Positions 1 through 7,860 of a stretch of 44,707 nucleotides of DNA are shown piece by piece. The stretch's first letter is position 1. Each line of letters starts with the position of its first letter. A model generated the notes under the pieces. That model did not search any database. It was not told the origin of the DNA and saw nothing but the letters and a program-made list of their open reading frames with translations. A program made the position numbers and the translations under genes. The DNA is from an uncultured Ruegeria sp. Lineage in GTDB: Bacteria; Pseudomonadota; Alphaproteobacteria; Rhodobacterales; Rhodobacteraceae. The DNA is taken from positions 128,264-172,970 of the forward strand of contig NZ_CANNGO010000009.1 in NCBI RefSeq assembly GCF_947504215.1, in the 5' to 3' direction.

Positions 1-1
1 C

Positions 2-244
2 GGGCCGGATTCAGAAACGAATATTTTCGCGTCTGAAGTGTTTACCCAAGTGATGCACCTGCCAGAGGCGCAGCGGGAAACGGTCATGCTTGTTTTTGTC
101 GAAGGGTATAGCTACCGCGAAGCCGCTGCGTTGCTGGAGGTTCCCATCGGTACGATCATGAGCCGGCTATCGAATGCCCGGCGGAAATTGAAAGCCGTAA
201 TGCAGCATGATGCGGCTGACGTCGCACAACGGAGTGGCAAATGA
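2..244 (+). CDS. ECF-type RNA polymerase sigma factor, C-terminal part (truncated by window edge)
   Basis: An open frame runs in from the window edge, so the N-terminal region 2 is missing. The visible ~80 residues are a sigma-70 region 4 helix-turn-helix: the stretch LPEAQRETVML, then GYSYREAAALL, then VPIGTIMSRLSNARRKL, which is the usual -35-recognition layout of ECF sigma factors. The stop overlaps the ATG of the next gene (ATGA at 241-244), so translation of the two is probably coupled. The downstream neighbour looks like its membrane anti-sigma factor. The ECF subgroup and signal cannot be assigned from this fragment. The in-frame GTG at 38 is not the true start, because the frame remains open upstream of it. 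Confidence 0.9.
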   Translation, partial: GPDSETNIFASEVFTQVMHLPEAQRETVMLVFVEGYSYREAAALLEVPIGTIMSRLSNARRKLKAVMQHDAADVAQRSGK

Positions 245-984
245 AGTTTTCCGACGAGACGCTGATGGCGTATCTGGAAGGCAGCCTGGATGAAACCCAG
301 TGCCGTGCCATTGAGGCTGCGGTCGAAGTCGATGCCGAGCTTGAGCGCCGCATGATGGCGCTGGATCCATTTGCACTGGTCGTCCAGGGCGTCTTCGAAG
401 GGTTGCCCGCACAGGCGCCACAGGTCGATCTACCCGAAGCTATAGTGCCCGTTCCGTCCAACTCTGGCAGTCCGTTGCGATTGCTTGCCGTTGCCGCTTC
501 CGTGGCTATAGTTGCGGTTTCAGCGACATTCTGGGCAACGCGCCCTGCCGAATTGGGTTGGGCGCAGCAAGCGGCGCTCTATCAATCTTTGTACGTGCCC
601 GAGACGATTTCATCGTTGGACAGCTCACCCGAATCTCTGGATGACCAATTCGCTATGGCTGAGGAACAGCTGGGTCGCTCGCTGAACCGCGACGCATTAG
701 AGGCGCTGCCGGGTCTGGATCTGAAACGGGCGCAGATACTGTCGTTCAAAGGTAAACCACTGATTCAGGTTGTGTTTGCTGACGAACAAGGTCGCCCCTT
801 TGCGTTCTGCGTTATCCGGCAAGGTCCTGCTGCGCCAAACAAAGAGGTTAAGCAAGCCGTTCTGAGTGGATTGGCCACAGCGATATGGGCGCAGGACGGA
901 TATGGTTACATGCTTTTGGGCAGTGACGCGCAAACCGATCTTGGCGGTGAACTGGATGTTCTGACACAGACGTTTTCAGGTTAG
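241..984 (+). CDS. Putative single-pass transmembrane anti-sigma factor
   Basis: This 247-residue protein starts with SDETLMAYLEGSLD, the type of opening seen in many membrane anti-sigma factors. It then has an acidic cytoplasmic part, one hydrophobic segment (about residues 79-97, LRLLAVAASVAIVAVSATF), and a periplasmic C-terminal domain of about 150 residues. No zinc-binding H-x3-C-x2-C motif is visible, so it would not be a ZAS-type anti-sigma. The four-base overlap with the sigma gene is the main reason for the call: a cognate pair in which the membrane protein holds the sigma factor until an envelope signal arrives. Family membership of the periplasmic domain is not recognised, so the signal is unknown. 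Confidence 0.7.
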   Translation: MKFSDETLMAYLEGSLDETQCRAIEAAVEVDAELERRMMALDPFALVVQGVFEGLPAQAPQVDLPEAIVPVPSNSGSPLRLLAVAASVAIVAVSATFWATRPAELGWAQQAALYQSLYVPETISSLDSSPESLDDQFAMAEEQLGRSLNRDALEALPGLDLKRAQILSFKGKPLIQVVFADEQGRPFAFCVIRQGPAAPNKEVKQAVLSGLATAIWAQDGYGYMLLGSDAQTDLGGELDVLTQTFSG

Positions 985-1031
985 CATAAAACCCCTTGTG
1001 CCCGTCTGAGAATGCCCAAAGAATACCCTAC

Positions 1032-2111
1032 ATGAAGTCAAAAAAGGTCATGCCTGATCCGGATGACGAGGCTGCAGATCTGGGGCCTCGCAGTATTTAC
1101 GACACTGACACGCCTGAAGATGACGAACTTTGGTTTCTACCGCCCGAGGATGAAGAGTCCCAGGATGCTTTTCTGCCACCCGGGCCTCGCGTCGATCAGC
1201 GGTTGTTGTTCGACCCGCGGGACTGGCGTGCAGCACAGTCGGAACTGTCATCCGAACTTGCTGAACTGGCGGTGACATTCGGTGCTTTGGATGAGCGTTT
1301 GCGGTCCGGACCAGAAGGTTGGACCCACCGTCTGGCGTTGATGGATGTGTCCGATCTGGGCTGGTGGACCGGGGATCGGATCAGCGTGGATCGTCTGGCT
1401 TTGTGGACGGGACTAAGGATCGGCGCGACCAGCGATGATGTGCAGGCCCTGTTCCGGGCTGGATGGGCCGTGCGCCGCCTCACTTCTGGCGCAGCACCGT
1501 CGACTGGCGGATGGGAGACTGGCCTGACCGCGTTTCTGGACCGAATGGCGCAAGGCATGGAAGATGTCCCCGAAGCAGTTGCGGACCTGGCCGAAGTGAT
1601 GCGCAATGCGGAGGGGCTGCATCCCGTGACCCAAGCTGCAATTGCCTTTCACGCTTGGCGTGCTTTGTCGCAAGGCGTCGGGCAGGACACCGAAGCTGCC
1701 ATTGTCGCCGCCCGTCACGCGGCGTCGATGGGACGAGGCGGTGCGCTGTTCATGCCGCTTGCGTTGTCAGGGCCGGGCGCTTTGCGCGGGGTCGGCGAGC
1801 CGCTGGAAAAACTCTCGGCGTGGATACGTGGGACAGGGCAGGCGGCGTTGGCGGCTTTGTTGCATCTGGATCGGATCAGCGCATGGGACGCGCGGGCGCG
1901 TGAAGCGACGGCCGACCTGAGCGGACGCACACCGCCGCTGTTGATCGAAGCTTTGACAGCGTGGCCCATGGTCTCGGCCCCATTGGCCGAGGAACTGACA
2001 CAATCGTCACGGGCGGCGGCACAACGCAACATTGACCGTTTCGCGCGGCGCGGTTTGGTCCGCGAAGTGACGGGGCAGGGGCGATACCGGGTTTGGACCG
2101 CCGCGTTATAG
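1032..2111 (+). CDS. Helix-turn-helix protein of unknown function (possibly DUF1612/HTH_13-like)
   Basis: A protein of about 359 residues begins at ATG 1032; a TTG at 996 and an ATG at 1050 are alternatives and none has a convincing ribosome site. The first ~60 residues are very acidic and proline-rich (DPDDEAADLG, PEDDELWFLPPEDEE), probably disordered. The middle is alpha-helical. The last ~60 residues resemble a winged helix: LAEELTQSSRAAAQRNIDRF followed by GLVREVTGQGRYRVWT, which recalls the HTH_13 domain found next to DUF1612 in rhizobial proteins. That family link is from memory and uncertain. It follows the sigma/anti-sigma pair by about 50 bases and may share its transcript. Confidence 0.55.
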   Translation: MKSKKVMPDPDDEAADLGPRSIYDTDTPEDDELWFLPPEDEESQDAFLPPGPRVDQRLLFDPRDWRAAQSELSSELAELAVTFGALDERLRSGPEGWTHRLALMDVSDLGWWTGDRISVDRLALWTGLRIGATSDDVQALFRAGWAVRRLTSGAAPSTGGWETGLTAFLDRMAQGMEDVPEAVADLAEVMRNAEGLHPVTQAAIAFHAWRALSQGVGQDTEAAIVAARHAASMGRGGALFMPLALSGPGALRGVGEPLEKLSAWIRGTGQAALAALLHLDRISAWDARAREATADLSGRTPPLLIEALTAWPMVSAPLAEELTQSSRAAAQRNIDRFARRGLVREVTGQGRYRVWTAAL

Positions 2112-2142
2112 CCTTACTGCAATTGCAAATATCCACCGAGTT

Positions 2143-2166
2143 TGGCTGGCTTAACAGCCCGAGCCA
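2143..2166 (+). terminator. Hairpin after the HTH gene
   Basis: TGGCT-GGCT pairs with AGCC-AGCCA around a TAAC loop, with a two-base CG bulge on the 3' side, giving nine pairs. It lies 32 bases past the stop of the HTH gene. There is no T-run, so it is only a candidate terminator. Confidence 0.35.
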
Positions 2167-2176
2167 GACGCGTTTA

Positions 2177-2194
2177 TCGGGCGCTAGCGCCCGA
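2177..2194. terminator. 18-base perfect palindrome spanning the ugd stop codon
   Basis: TCGGGCGCTAGCGCCCGA is a perfect inverted repeat, and the TAG stop of ugd (minus strand, 2184-2186) lies inside it. It sits between convergent genes and could fold on either transcript (stem of seven, CTAG loop). No T-run follows on either strand, so a terminator role is inferred, not shown. Confidence 0.35.
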
Positions 2195-3488
2195 CACCAA
2201 CATAAGTTTCAAAGCCGGATTTCAGAACTGTGCTTTCGGAATAGATATTTCGCAGATCGACCATCCGGGCTGTATTCATAGTTCCGGCCAACTCAGTCAG
2301 ATTGAGCGCACGGAATTCGTTCCACTCGGTCAGCAACACAACGACGTCCGCATCTTTGGCGGCCGCATATGGGTCATCAGACCATTCCACGCCCGGCAGC
2401 AGTGCTTCGCCTTCGGATTTGCCTTGCGGGTCGACAACGCGGACTTTGGCCCCACTTCCGATTAGCGCCGGAACGATGGTCAGTGAGGGTGCGTCACGCA
2501 TATCGTCAGTGTTGGGTTTGAAGGTGACGCCGAGTATGGCCACGGTCTTGCCATTGAACCGGTCATCGCAGGCCTCGCGAATTTTCTCGGTCATCCGTTT
2601 CTTGACCTCGTCATTCACGCGAATGACAGTTTCGGTAATCTGCATCGGATGCGCGTGTTCCTGACCGATCCGAGCCAGTGCAGCAGTATCCTTTGGAAAG
2701 CACGAGCCACCGTAACCGGGGCCCGCATGCAGGAATTTGTTGCCGATCCGACCGTCCAGCCCAATTCCGCGCGCCACTTCCTTGACGTCCCCGCCGACGC
2801 GTTCGCACAGCCCGGCTATCTCGTTGATAAAGGTGATCTTGGTCGCCAGGAATGCGTTAGCGGCGTATTTGATCATCTCAGCGCTTTCCAGATCCGTGGT
2901 TAGGATCGGAAAGTCACGTAGATAAAGTGGGCGGTAAATCTCGGCCATGACCTCGGCAGCGCGGTCACTTTCCACACCTACCACAACGCGGTCAGGGCGC
3001 ATGAAATCGTCGATGGCGGCACCTTCGCGCAGGAATTCAGGGTTCGAAGCGACGTCGAAATCGGCATCCGGATTGGCGGCCGCGACAACCTGATGAACTT
3101 GGCGGTTGGTGCCTACGGGTACGGTCGATTTCGTGACAATCACAGTGTAGCCGGTCACAGCGCGCGCGATTTCTTCCGCTGCGGCCATGACATAGGTCAG
3201 GTCTGCATGCCCGTCACCACGGCGAGTTGGCGTACCAACAGCTATAAATACCGCATCCGCACCATCAACGGCTGCCTCCAAATCGGTCGTAAAGCTAAGG
3301 CGTCCAGCCGCGACATTCTTGGCCATCAGCACATCAAGACCAGGCTCGTAAATCGGCACGTCTCCGGCCTTGAGCATTTCAATCTTGTTTTCTGCCTTGT
3401 CGACGCAGATCACATCGTGACCGAAATCCGAGAAACACACACCTGACACCAAACCCACATAGCCAGTGCCAATCATTGCAATACGCAT
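2184..3488 (-). CDS. ugd: UDP-glucose 6-dehydrogenase
   Basis: This 434-residue cytoplasmic enzyme oxidises UDP-glucose to UDP-glucuronate with two NAD+. The N-terminal Rossmann motif is GTGYVGLVSG (residues 7-16). The middle domain follows, with the catalytic cysteine in GPGYGGSCFPKD at Cys263. The C-terminal UDP-binding domain includes GVTFKPNTDDMRDAPS. Length is normal for the family. The ATG at 3488 is preceded by AGAAGGA at suitable distance. UDP-glucuronate is a precursor for acidic exopolysaccharide or capsule. manC and galU lie on the same strand further along, and galU makes its substrate. The gene ends inside a perfect palindrome. Confidence 0.97.
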   Translation of the reverse strand: MRIAMIGTGYVGLVSGVCFSDFGHDVICVDKAENKIEMLKAGDVPIYEPGLDVLMAKNVAAGRLSFTTDLEAAVDGADAVFIAVGTPTRRGDGHADLTYVMAAAEEIARAVTGYTVIVTKSTVPVGTNRQVHQVVAAANPDADFDVASNPEFLREGAAIDDFMRPDRVVVGVESDRAAEVMAEIYRPLYLRDFPILTTDLESAEMIKYAANAFLATKITFINEIAGLCERVGGDVKEVARGIGLDGRIGNKFLHAGPGYGGSCFPKDTAALARIGQEHAHPMQITETVIRVNDEVKKRMTEKIREACDDRFNGKTVAILGVTFKPNTDDMRDAPSLTIVPALIGSGAKVRVVDPQGKSEGEALLPGVEWSDDPYAAAKDADVVVLLTEWNEFRALNLTELAGTMNTARMVDLRNIYSESTVLKSGFETYVGVGR

Positions 3489-3840
3489 TCATCAAAATCC
3501 TTCTTACCAATTACCGCCTGCGGCGCGCATACATTCAAAGAAACTGCCGAGGGTTTCAATGCCTGACCTTCGCGTTAGCCTGCATTCAACAGATTCTTGC
3601 TGTTTTTGAGACAAGAAACAGGCGGATTTGGTTTGCGAGGTAAAGTTATGATCTAAACGGCACTGACTACCGGCATTACAAGTCAGGATCAGGTCAGCAT
3701 TACAACAAAACGCTATCTGAAGACGCACGAGTTTCACGTTCTCCAGTGCCGCGCAACCAGTGCTGGGTGTTTTGGATAAGGCGGCGGAAGCTCTTTGCAA
3801 GCAGTGACTGCCCGGACATAAGATCCGGGCGAGCAACGCT
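3489..3840. other. Intergenic stretch of 352 bases between ugd and the DUF2793 gene
   Basis: I see no convincing gene here. A minus-strand open frame (3504-3944) has no recognisable protein character, is rich in Cys and Ser, and overlaps the 3' end of the DUF2793 gene in another frame. The stretch must hold the ugd promoter, which I cannot place with confidence. It also holds a hairpin just past the DUF2793 stop. Confidence 0.5.
3810..3830 (-). terminator. Hairpin just downstream of the DUF2793 gene
   Basis: GCCCGGA pairs perfectly with TCCGGGC around a seven-base loop, ten bases past the stop of the minus-strand DUF2793 gene. No clear T-run follows on the minus strand, so it is a candidate terminator or transcript-end stabiliser. 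Confidence 0.45.
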
Positions 3841-4911
3841 TCAATACCAGCGGCCAATTGCGATGGCGGAAGGTCGGTGTGTTGCCGCATCGGAAACTGC
3901 AGAAAGAACCTGGTAATTTGCATGCGAACTGGACGATTCATCAAATCCCATGAATCGGCTCATTGCTCCACCGCTGCCGCTAACCATCGGAGCGGATGAG
4001 AACGCTGCAGGAAAGGTCCAGCTCTCAGAATTACTTGAGAAAAGCGCGCCCTCAGCGGTGGTACAGCTGACAGCGTTCAAAGTAGCTGTGCAGACTTGTG
4101 TGCCGTCTGCAAAGCGAACGTAATCGCCATCTGATGTGCTGCCGCGTTCGATCACGGCTCCTGTAGGTGTGCCCGAACTTTCTGAAACGGATCCCAACAG
4201 ATTGCCCGGCCCATAGCCGTAATCGGCCCGCATCAATCGCCCTGTTGTGGTGTCGTCGGCACTGGCCTGAACAGCTGCACCGCTTGGGATACCGGTCGTC
4301 GGATCAAATGCCAGGGCTTCGGTCCAGCTACCGCCATCAGGGGACACTTTGATAGAGAATCCTGTGCTTCCCGACAAACCCATCTCAGCGTGGCCTGTCC
4401 AGTTTGATTGGAATAGCAGTGATGCCGTGTCACCCGCACTGGCCTTATTGATCTTTAGCTGATGCCCACCACCTTCGTGGCTTAGCAGGGTTGCCGGACT
4501 GCGTACTGACAGACGATTGGCACTATCATAGCTAGTGGCAACGCCGACTCCGTTCAGATTTTGGGCTGCTACGGGCGGCGTGATCCATCCTGTGCCGTCC
4601 CAAACCTTCACCATGTTGCTTGCAAGATCCCAGGCGCGCCACCCGGTGTTTGGCGTCACGAAATACCAGGCGTTGTCCAGCCACGCTGCAAGCTCACCGC
4701 CGTGACCTGCCCAATCCCCGGTTGGAGCAGCTGCCAGGGCGTGGATCTCGCCTTGTTCAGGGACGGCTGGCGGGTTTGATGCGTTGGTCGCCAGGACGGT
4801 CAGTTGTACAGTCAGGTCCAGCTGACGCAGCGCCTCATTATGGGTGACGTGTTTCTGCGCTTGTGATGGTTGCAAAAAAGGCAGGCTCAATCGCGGTGAA
4901 ATCTGAGACAC
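3841..4911 (-). CDS. DUF2793 protein, phage/GTA tail-fibre-like
   Basis: This is a 356-residue protein. The first ~100 residues carry the DUF2793 signature: LPFLQPSQAQKHVTHNEAL, EGEIHALAAAPTGDWAGHGG-like text and an aromatic stretch WYFVTPNTGWRAWD. The rest is Gly/Ser/Thr-rich and beta-like. It contains YVRFADGTQVCTA, WTFPAAFSSAP and ends IAIGRWY, which is typical of tail-fibre tips in phages and gene transfer agents of Rhodobacterales. The start is GTG at 4911, chosen because AGGAGG lies seven bases upstream. No other phage gene is nearby; it stands alone among sugar-nucleotide genes. A role as receptor-binding or adhesin-like protein is inference. A domesticated prophage remnant is an alternative. 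Confidence 0.75.
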   Translation of the reverse strand: MSQISPRLSLPFLQPSQAQKHVTHNEALRQLDLTVQLTVLATNASNPPAVPEQGEIHALAAAPTGDWAGHGGELAAWLDNAWYFVTPNTGWRAWDLASNMVKVWDGTGWITPPVAAQNLNGVGVATSYDSANRLSVRSPATLLSHEGGGHQLKINKASAGDTASLLFQSNWTGHAEMGLSGSTGFSIKVSPDGGSWTEALAFDPTTGIPSGAAVQASADDTTTGRLMRADYGYGPGNLLGSVSESSGTPTGAVIERGSTSDGDYVRFADGTQVCTATLNAVSCTTAEGALFSSNSESWTFPAAFSSAPMVSGSGGAMSRFMGFDESSSSHANYQVLSAVSDAATHRPSAIAIGRWY

Positions 4912-5167
4912 GGGCGTCCTCCTGTGGCTGTCGGTCCGACATTACTGTTGCTCGCCAACTTGCCGTCATGCGCGTAAATCCTGTATGACCGGGCCGAACG
5001 CCCAGAAAATGTTTTGATAACTCTGGATTTCCAGATCGGAAACAATTCCGACTAGAGATCAGCTTCGTCCCCACGCGGAATGGTCATCTGCACACGCAAG
5101 TGATTCTGTTGAGGCTGGATTCCCAGGAAGATCGGAGGGCAATACGCCGTCTACGCGACCGCAGATC

Positions 5168-6604
5168 TCAGCGCCGGGCGTAGATGTCTTCGTACCGAAT
5201 TATGTCATCCTCACCCAGGTAGCTGCCAGTTTGAACTTCGATCAGCACCATGGGAACTTTGCCTGGGTTTTCCATTCGGTGAACCGCGCCCAAAGGAATG
5301 TAGACCGATTGGTTTTCGGAGAGGAGCTGAACGTCATCGTCGATAGTGATCTTCGCGGTGCCTTCCACAACAATCCAATGTTCAGACCGATGGTGATGGG
5401 ATTGCAGGCTGAGCGCTGCCCCGGGGTGAACATGGATGCGCTTGACTTGGAACCTGTCGCCAACCACCAGGCTTTCGAACCACCCCCAGGGGCGATGATC
5501 AACCGGCAGCAACTCTGCCTGTTTCGCACCTTTGGCTTTCAATGCCGACACAGCCAGTTTGACGTCTTGCGACCTGTCCATGCTGGCGACCAAAACAGCG
5601 TCCGGCATGGCGACCGCCACTATGTTTTCCAAACCCAGTGCCACAACTTCTTGTGAAGGAGACTCGGATCGGATCAGAACGTTATTGCAGTCGATTGTGG
5701 TCACTTCGCCGGTTGTGGCAACGCCGTCGTCATCGGGATGGGTCAGTTCCTGTACAGCCGTCCAGCTGCCCACATCCGACCAACCCGCAGCATAAGGAAC
5801 AACGCTGAGGTTCGATGCCTTTTCCATGACGGCATAGTCGATCGAGATATCGTCAACGTTCGACCATGCCGCGGCATCTAACCGCAGAAAACCCAAATCC
5901 GTTTGGGCATCTGCTACGGCTTGTTTCACAGGCTCAATCAGGGCCGTGGCATGCTGCTCAAAAGCCGCGATGATGTCGCGCACAGCAAACAGGAAAATAC
6001 CTGAATTCCAAAGGTAGCTGCCATCCGCCAGCATAGTGCTGGCATTGTCCAGATCAGGCTTTTCGACGAAGCGATCCAGGGGCACCGCGACGCCTGATGC
6101 ATCCGGTGCGTGGCTGAGTTTCAGGTAACCATAACCCGTTTCCGGACGATCCGGAGTGATACCAAAGGTAACAAGGTCGCCGCGATCCTTGATGACCCGT
6201 ACACCTTCATCAACGGCGCGATGGAACGCAGGTTTGTCAGGCACAACGTGGTCAGAAGGTGCCACCAGCATGACGGCGTCCGGGTCAGTCGATTCCAGAT
6301 ATAAGGCTGCCGCCAAAACAGCCGGAGCGGTGTTGCGCCCTTCGGGCTCGATGAGGATCGGCCCGGGGTCCACGCTGACTGCTGTAAGCTGCTCAGGCAC
6401 AACAAAACGAAACGCTTCGTTGGTTAAGATCAAAGGCTTGGCATAAGGTGCCTTCTTAGGCCCCCGCATCCGTTCAGCACAATCCTGCAGCAGGCTTGTC
6501 TCACCAATCAGCGATACAAACTGTTTGGGATAGCTTTTCCGGGACAGGGGCCACAAACGGGTCCCTGACCCACCGCACAGAATGACGGGATAGACAGAAT
6601 TCAT
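5168..6604 (-). CDS. manC: Mannose-1-phosphate guanylyltransferase / mannose-6-phosphate isomerase
   Basis: A bifunctional cytoplasmic enzyme of 478 residues that isomerises fructose-6-phosphate to mannose-6-phosphate and makes GDP-mannose from mannose-1-phosphate and GTP. The N-terminal nucleotidyltransferase begins VILCGGSGTRLWPLSRKSYPKQF, and FVEKPD lies in the middle of that domain. The C-terminal type II isomerase cupin contains LQSHHHRSEHWIVVEGTAKI and the metal-binding histidines. ATG at 6604 is preferred over a TTG at 6634, because AAAGG sits about ten bases before it and homologues begin here. Length matches the family. It follows galU on the same strand with about 70 bases between. 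GDP-mannose feeds polysaccharide or glycolipid synthesis. The phosphomannomutase is not in the window. Confidence 0.95.
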   Translation of the reverse strand: MNSVYPVILCGGSGTRLWPLSRKSYPKQFVSLIGETSLLQDCAERMRGPKKAPYAKPLILTNEAFRFVVPEQLTAVSVDPGPILIEPEGRNTAPAVLAAALYLESTDPDAVMLVAPSDHVVPDKPAFHRAVDEGVRVIKDRGDLVTFGITPDRPETGYGYLKLSHAPDASGVAVPLDRFVEKPDLDNASTMLADGSYLWNSGIFLFAVRDIIAAFEQHATALIEPVKQAVADAQTDLGFLRLDAAAWSNVDDISIDYAVMEKASNLSVVPYAAGWSDVGSWTAVQELTHPDDDGVATTGEVTTIDCNNVLIRSESPSQEVVALGLENIVAVAMPDAVLVASMDRSQDVKLAVSALKAKGAKQAELLPVDHRPWGWFESLVVGDRFQVKRIHVHPGAALSLQSHHHRSEHWIVVEGTAKITIDDDVQLLSENQSVYIPLGAVHRMENPGKVPMVLIEVQTGSYLGEDDIIRYEDIYARR

Positions 6605-6674
6605 AATTTGGTGCCTTTGAACTGCTATTGCCAAACGGTATCGCTTTAATTGCAGTCAAGGGAAAGGCCTGCGA

Positions 6675-7568
6675 TTACTGTGCCGCTTTCCCCGTGGCAA
6701 CGATGTCATGCAGATATTCGCTTAGATCGCCGCTCAGGTCATCACGTGCCAACGCAAAGGCCACTGTGGCTTGCAAGAACCCTGATTTCGAGCCGCAGTC
6801 AAACCGTTGACCTTTGAATTTGTACCCAAAAACCGGCACGCCATTAATAATGTCTTCAGCAATCGCGTCGGTCAGCTGAATTTCTCCGCCGCTACCTGCT
6901 TTCAGTTTGTTCAAATTGTACAAGACCGAGGGGCCAAGAACGTAGCGTCCGATCACGGCAAGGTTGGACGGGGCTTCTTCGGGCTTTGGCTTTTCGATCA
7001 TCCCTTTGGCCCGGACAACGGTCCCAACGTTTGAGCCTACATCCAGAACACCATAAGAGCTGGTTTTTTCGGGCGGGACTTCCATTGCTGCAACCATGTT
7101 GCCACCGGTTTCTTCGTAGGCTTCAATCATCTGTTGTAGGCAGGGCTTATCTGCCGCGATCACATCGTCTGGTAGCATCACAGCAAAGGGTTCGTCCCCA
7201 ATCAAGCGGCGGGCGCACCACACGGCATGACCCAGACCCAGCGCCTTGTGCTGACGAATATAGGCAATCGCTCCACTTTCCATGTTGGTCGCATTCAGTG
7301 TCTCAAGCAGTTCGTCTTTGCCCTTTGCCTTCAACTCCTGTTCCAAAACAAGATTGTGGTCAAAATAATCCTCAAGCGCGGATTTCCCGCGCGAAGTGAC
7401 AAAAATGAATTCCTTGATCCCTGCAGCACGCGCTTCATCGATGGCATATTGCACCAAGGGACGGTCGACCAGGGTCATGATCTCTTTTGGGACAGATTTG
7501 GTTGCAGGCAAAAACCGCGTGCCCAGCCCTGCTACGGGAAAAATCGCTTTGGTGACCTTGCGTGCCAT
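6675..7568 (-). CDS. galU: UTP-glucose-1-phosphate uridylyltransferase
   Basis: This 297-residue enzyme makes UDP-glucose from UTP and glucose-1-phosphate in the cytoplasm, supplying Ugd and glucan or glycolipid synthesis. The N-terminal nucleotide-binding motif is VAGLGTRFLPATKSVPKEI, followed by FVTSRGK and later LPDDV and EKPKPEEAPS, all GalU features. ATG at 7568 is chosen because GAGAGG lies just upstream; the longer frame to 7649 adds 27 residues without family support. It is probably the first gene of a galU-manC transcript. No unusual residues were seen. Confidence 0.95.
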   Translation of the reverse strand: MARKVTKAIFPVAGLGTRFLPATKSVPKEIMTLVDRPLVQYAIDEARAAGIKEFIFVTSRGKSALEDYFDHNLVLEQELKAKGKDELLETLNATNMESGAIAYIRQHKALGLGHAVWCARRLIGDEPFAVMLPDDVIAADKPCLQQMIEAYEETGGNMVAAMEVPPEKTSSYGVLDVGSNVGTVVRAKGMIEKPKPEEAPSNLAVIGRYVLGPSVLYNLNKLKAGSGGEIQLTDAIAEDIINGVPVFGYKFKGQRFDCGSKSGFLQATVAFALARDDLSGDLSEYLHDIVATGKAAQ

Positions 7569-7823
7569 GGTGCCTCTCGAATTCAAATTAGCCGGAAGAT
7601 TTGAACCCCTCCGGAATGCCCTCATAAGCTTTGAGGTCAGATCAATCAATCATACCCGGAAAACCGGGCGCCAATCAGTCAAATCGTGCCACCTTGGGCA
7701 GGCGGAGTCAAAATGAACCAACAGTTTGGCTTAAATGATGCGCCCATGTTTGCCGAATGCTGGAGATCATTGAGCGAGACACGCGAGTGTTTGCACACAA
7801 GGCGGGGTCATTGGCGGGGGTAC

Positions 7824-7853
7824 TCCCCGAAGCCAAAAAAGCTGGCCCCGGGG
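7824..7853 (-). terminator. Weak hairpin past the peptide importer operon
   Basis: On the minus strand, downstream of the last opp gene, CCCCG and CGGGG arms flank a GCCA/TGGC stem with an A-rich loop. Internal mismatches make it weak. It is the only structure I see that could end the opp transcript in the ~290 bases before galU. Confidence 0.25.
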
Positions 7854-7860
7854 CAGGTGA

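Noticed and set aside
3504..3944. 146-residue minus-strand open frame between ugd and the DUF2793 gene
   Set aside because: Composition is unlike a protein (many Cys, Ser, Arg clusters), it has no recognisable domain, and it overlaps the well-supported DUF2793 coding end in another frame.
4838..5074. 78-residue minus-strand frame just upstream of the DUF2793 start
   Set aside because: It runs across the start of the DUF2793 gene in a different frame and lacks any family features.
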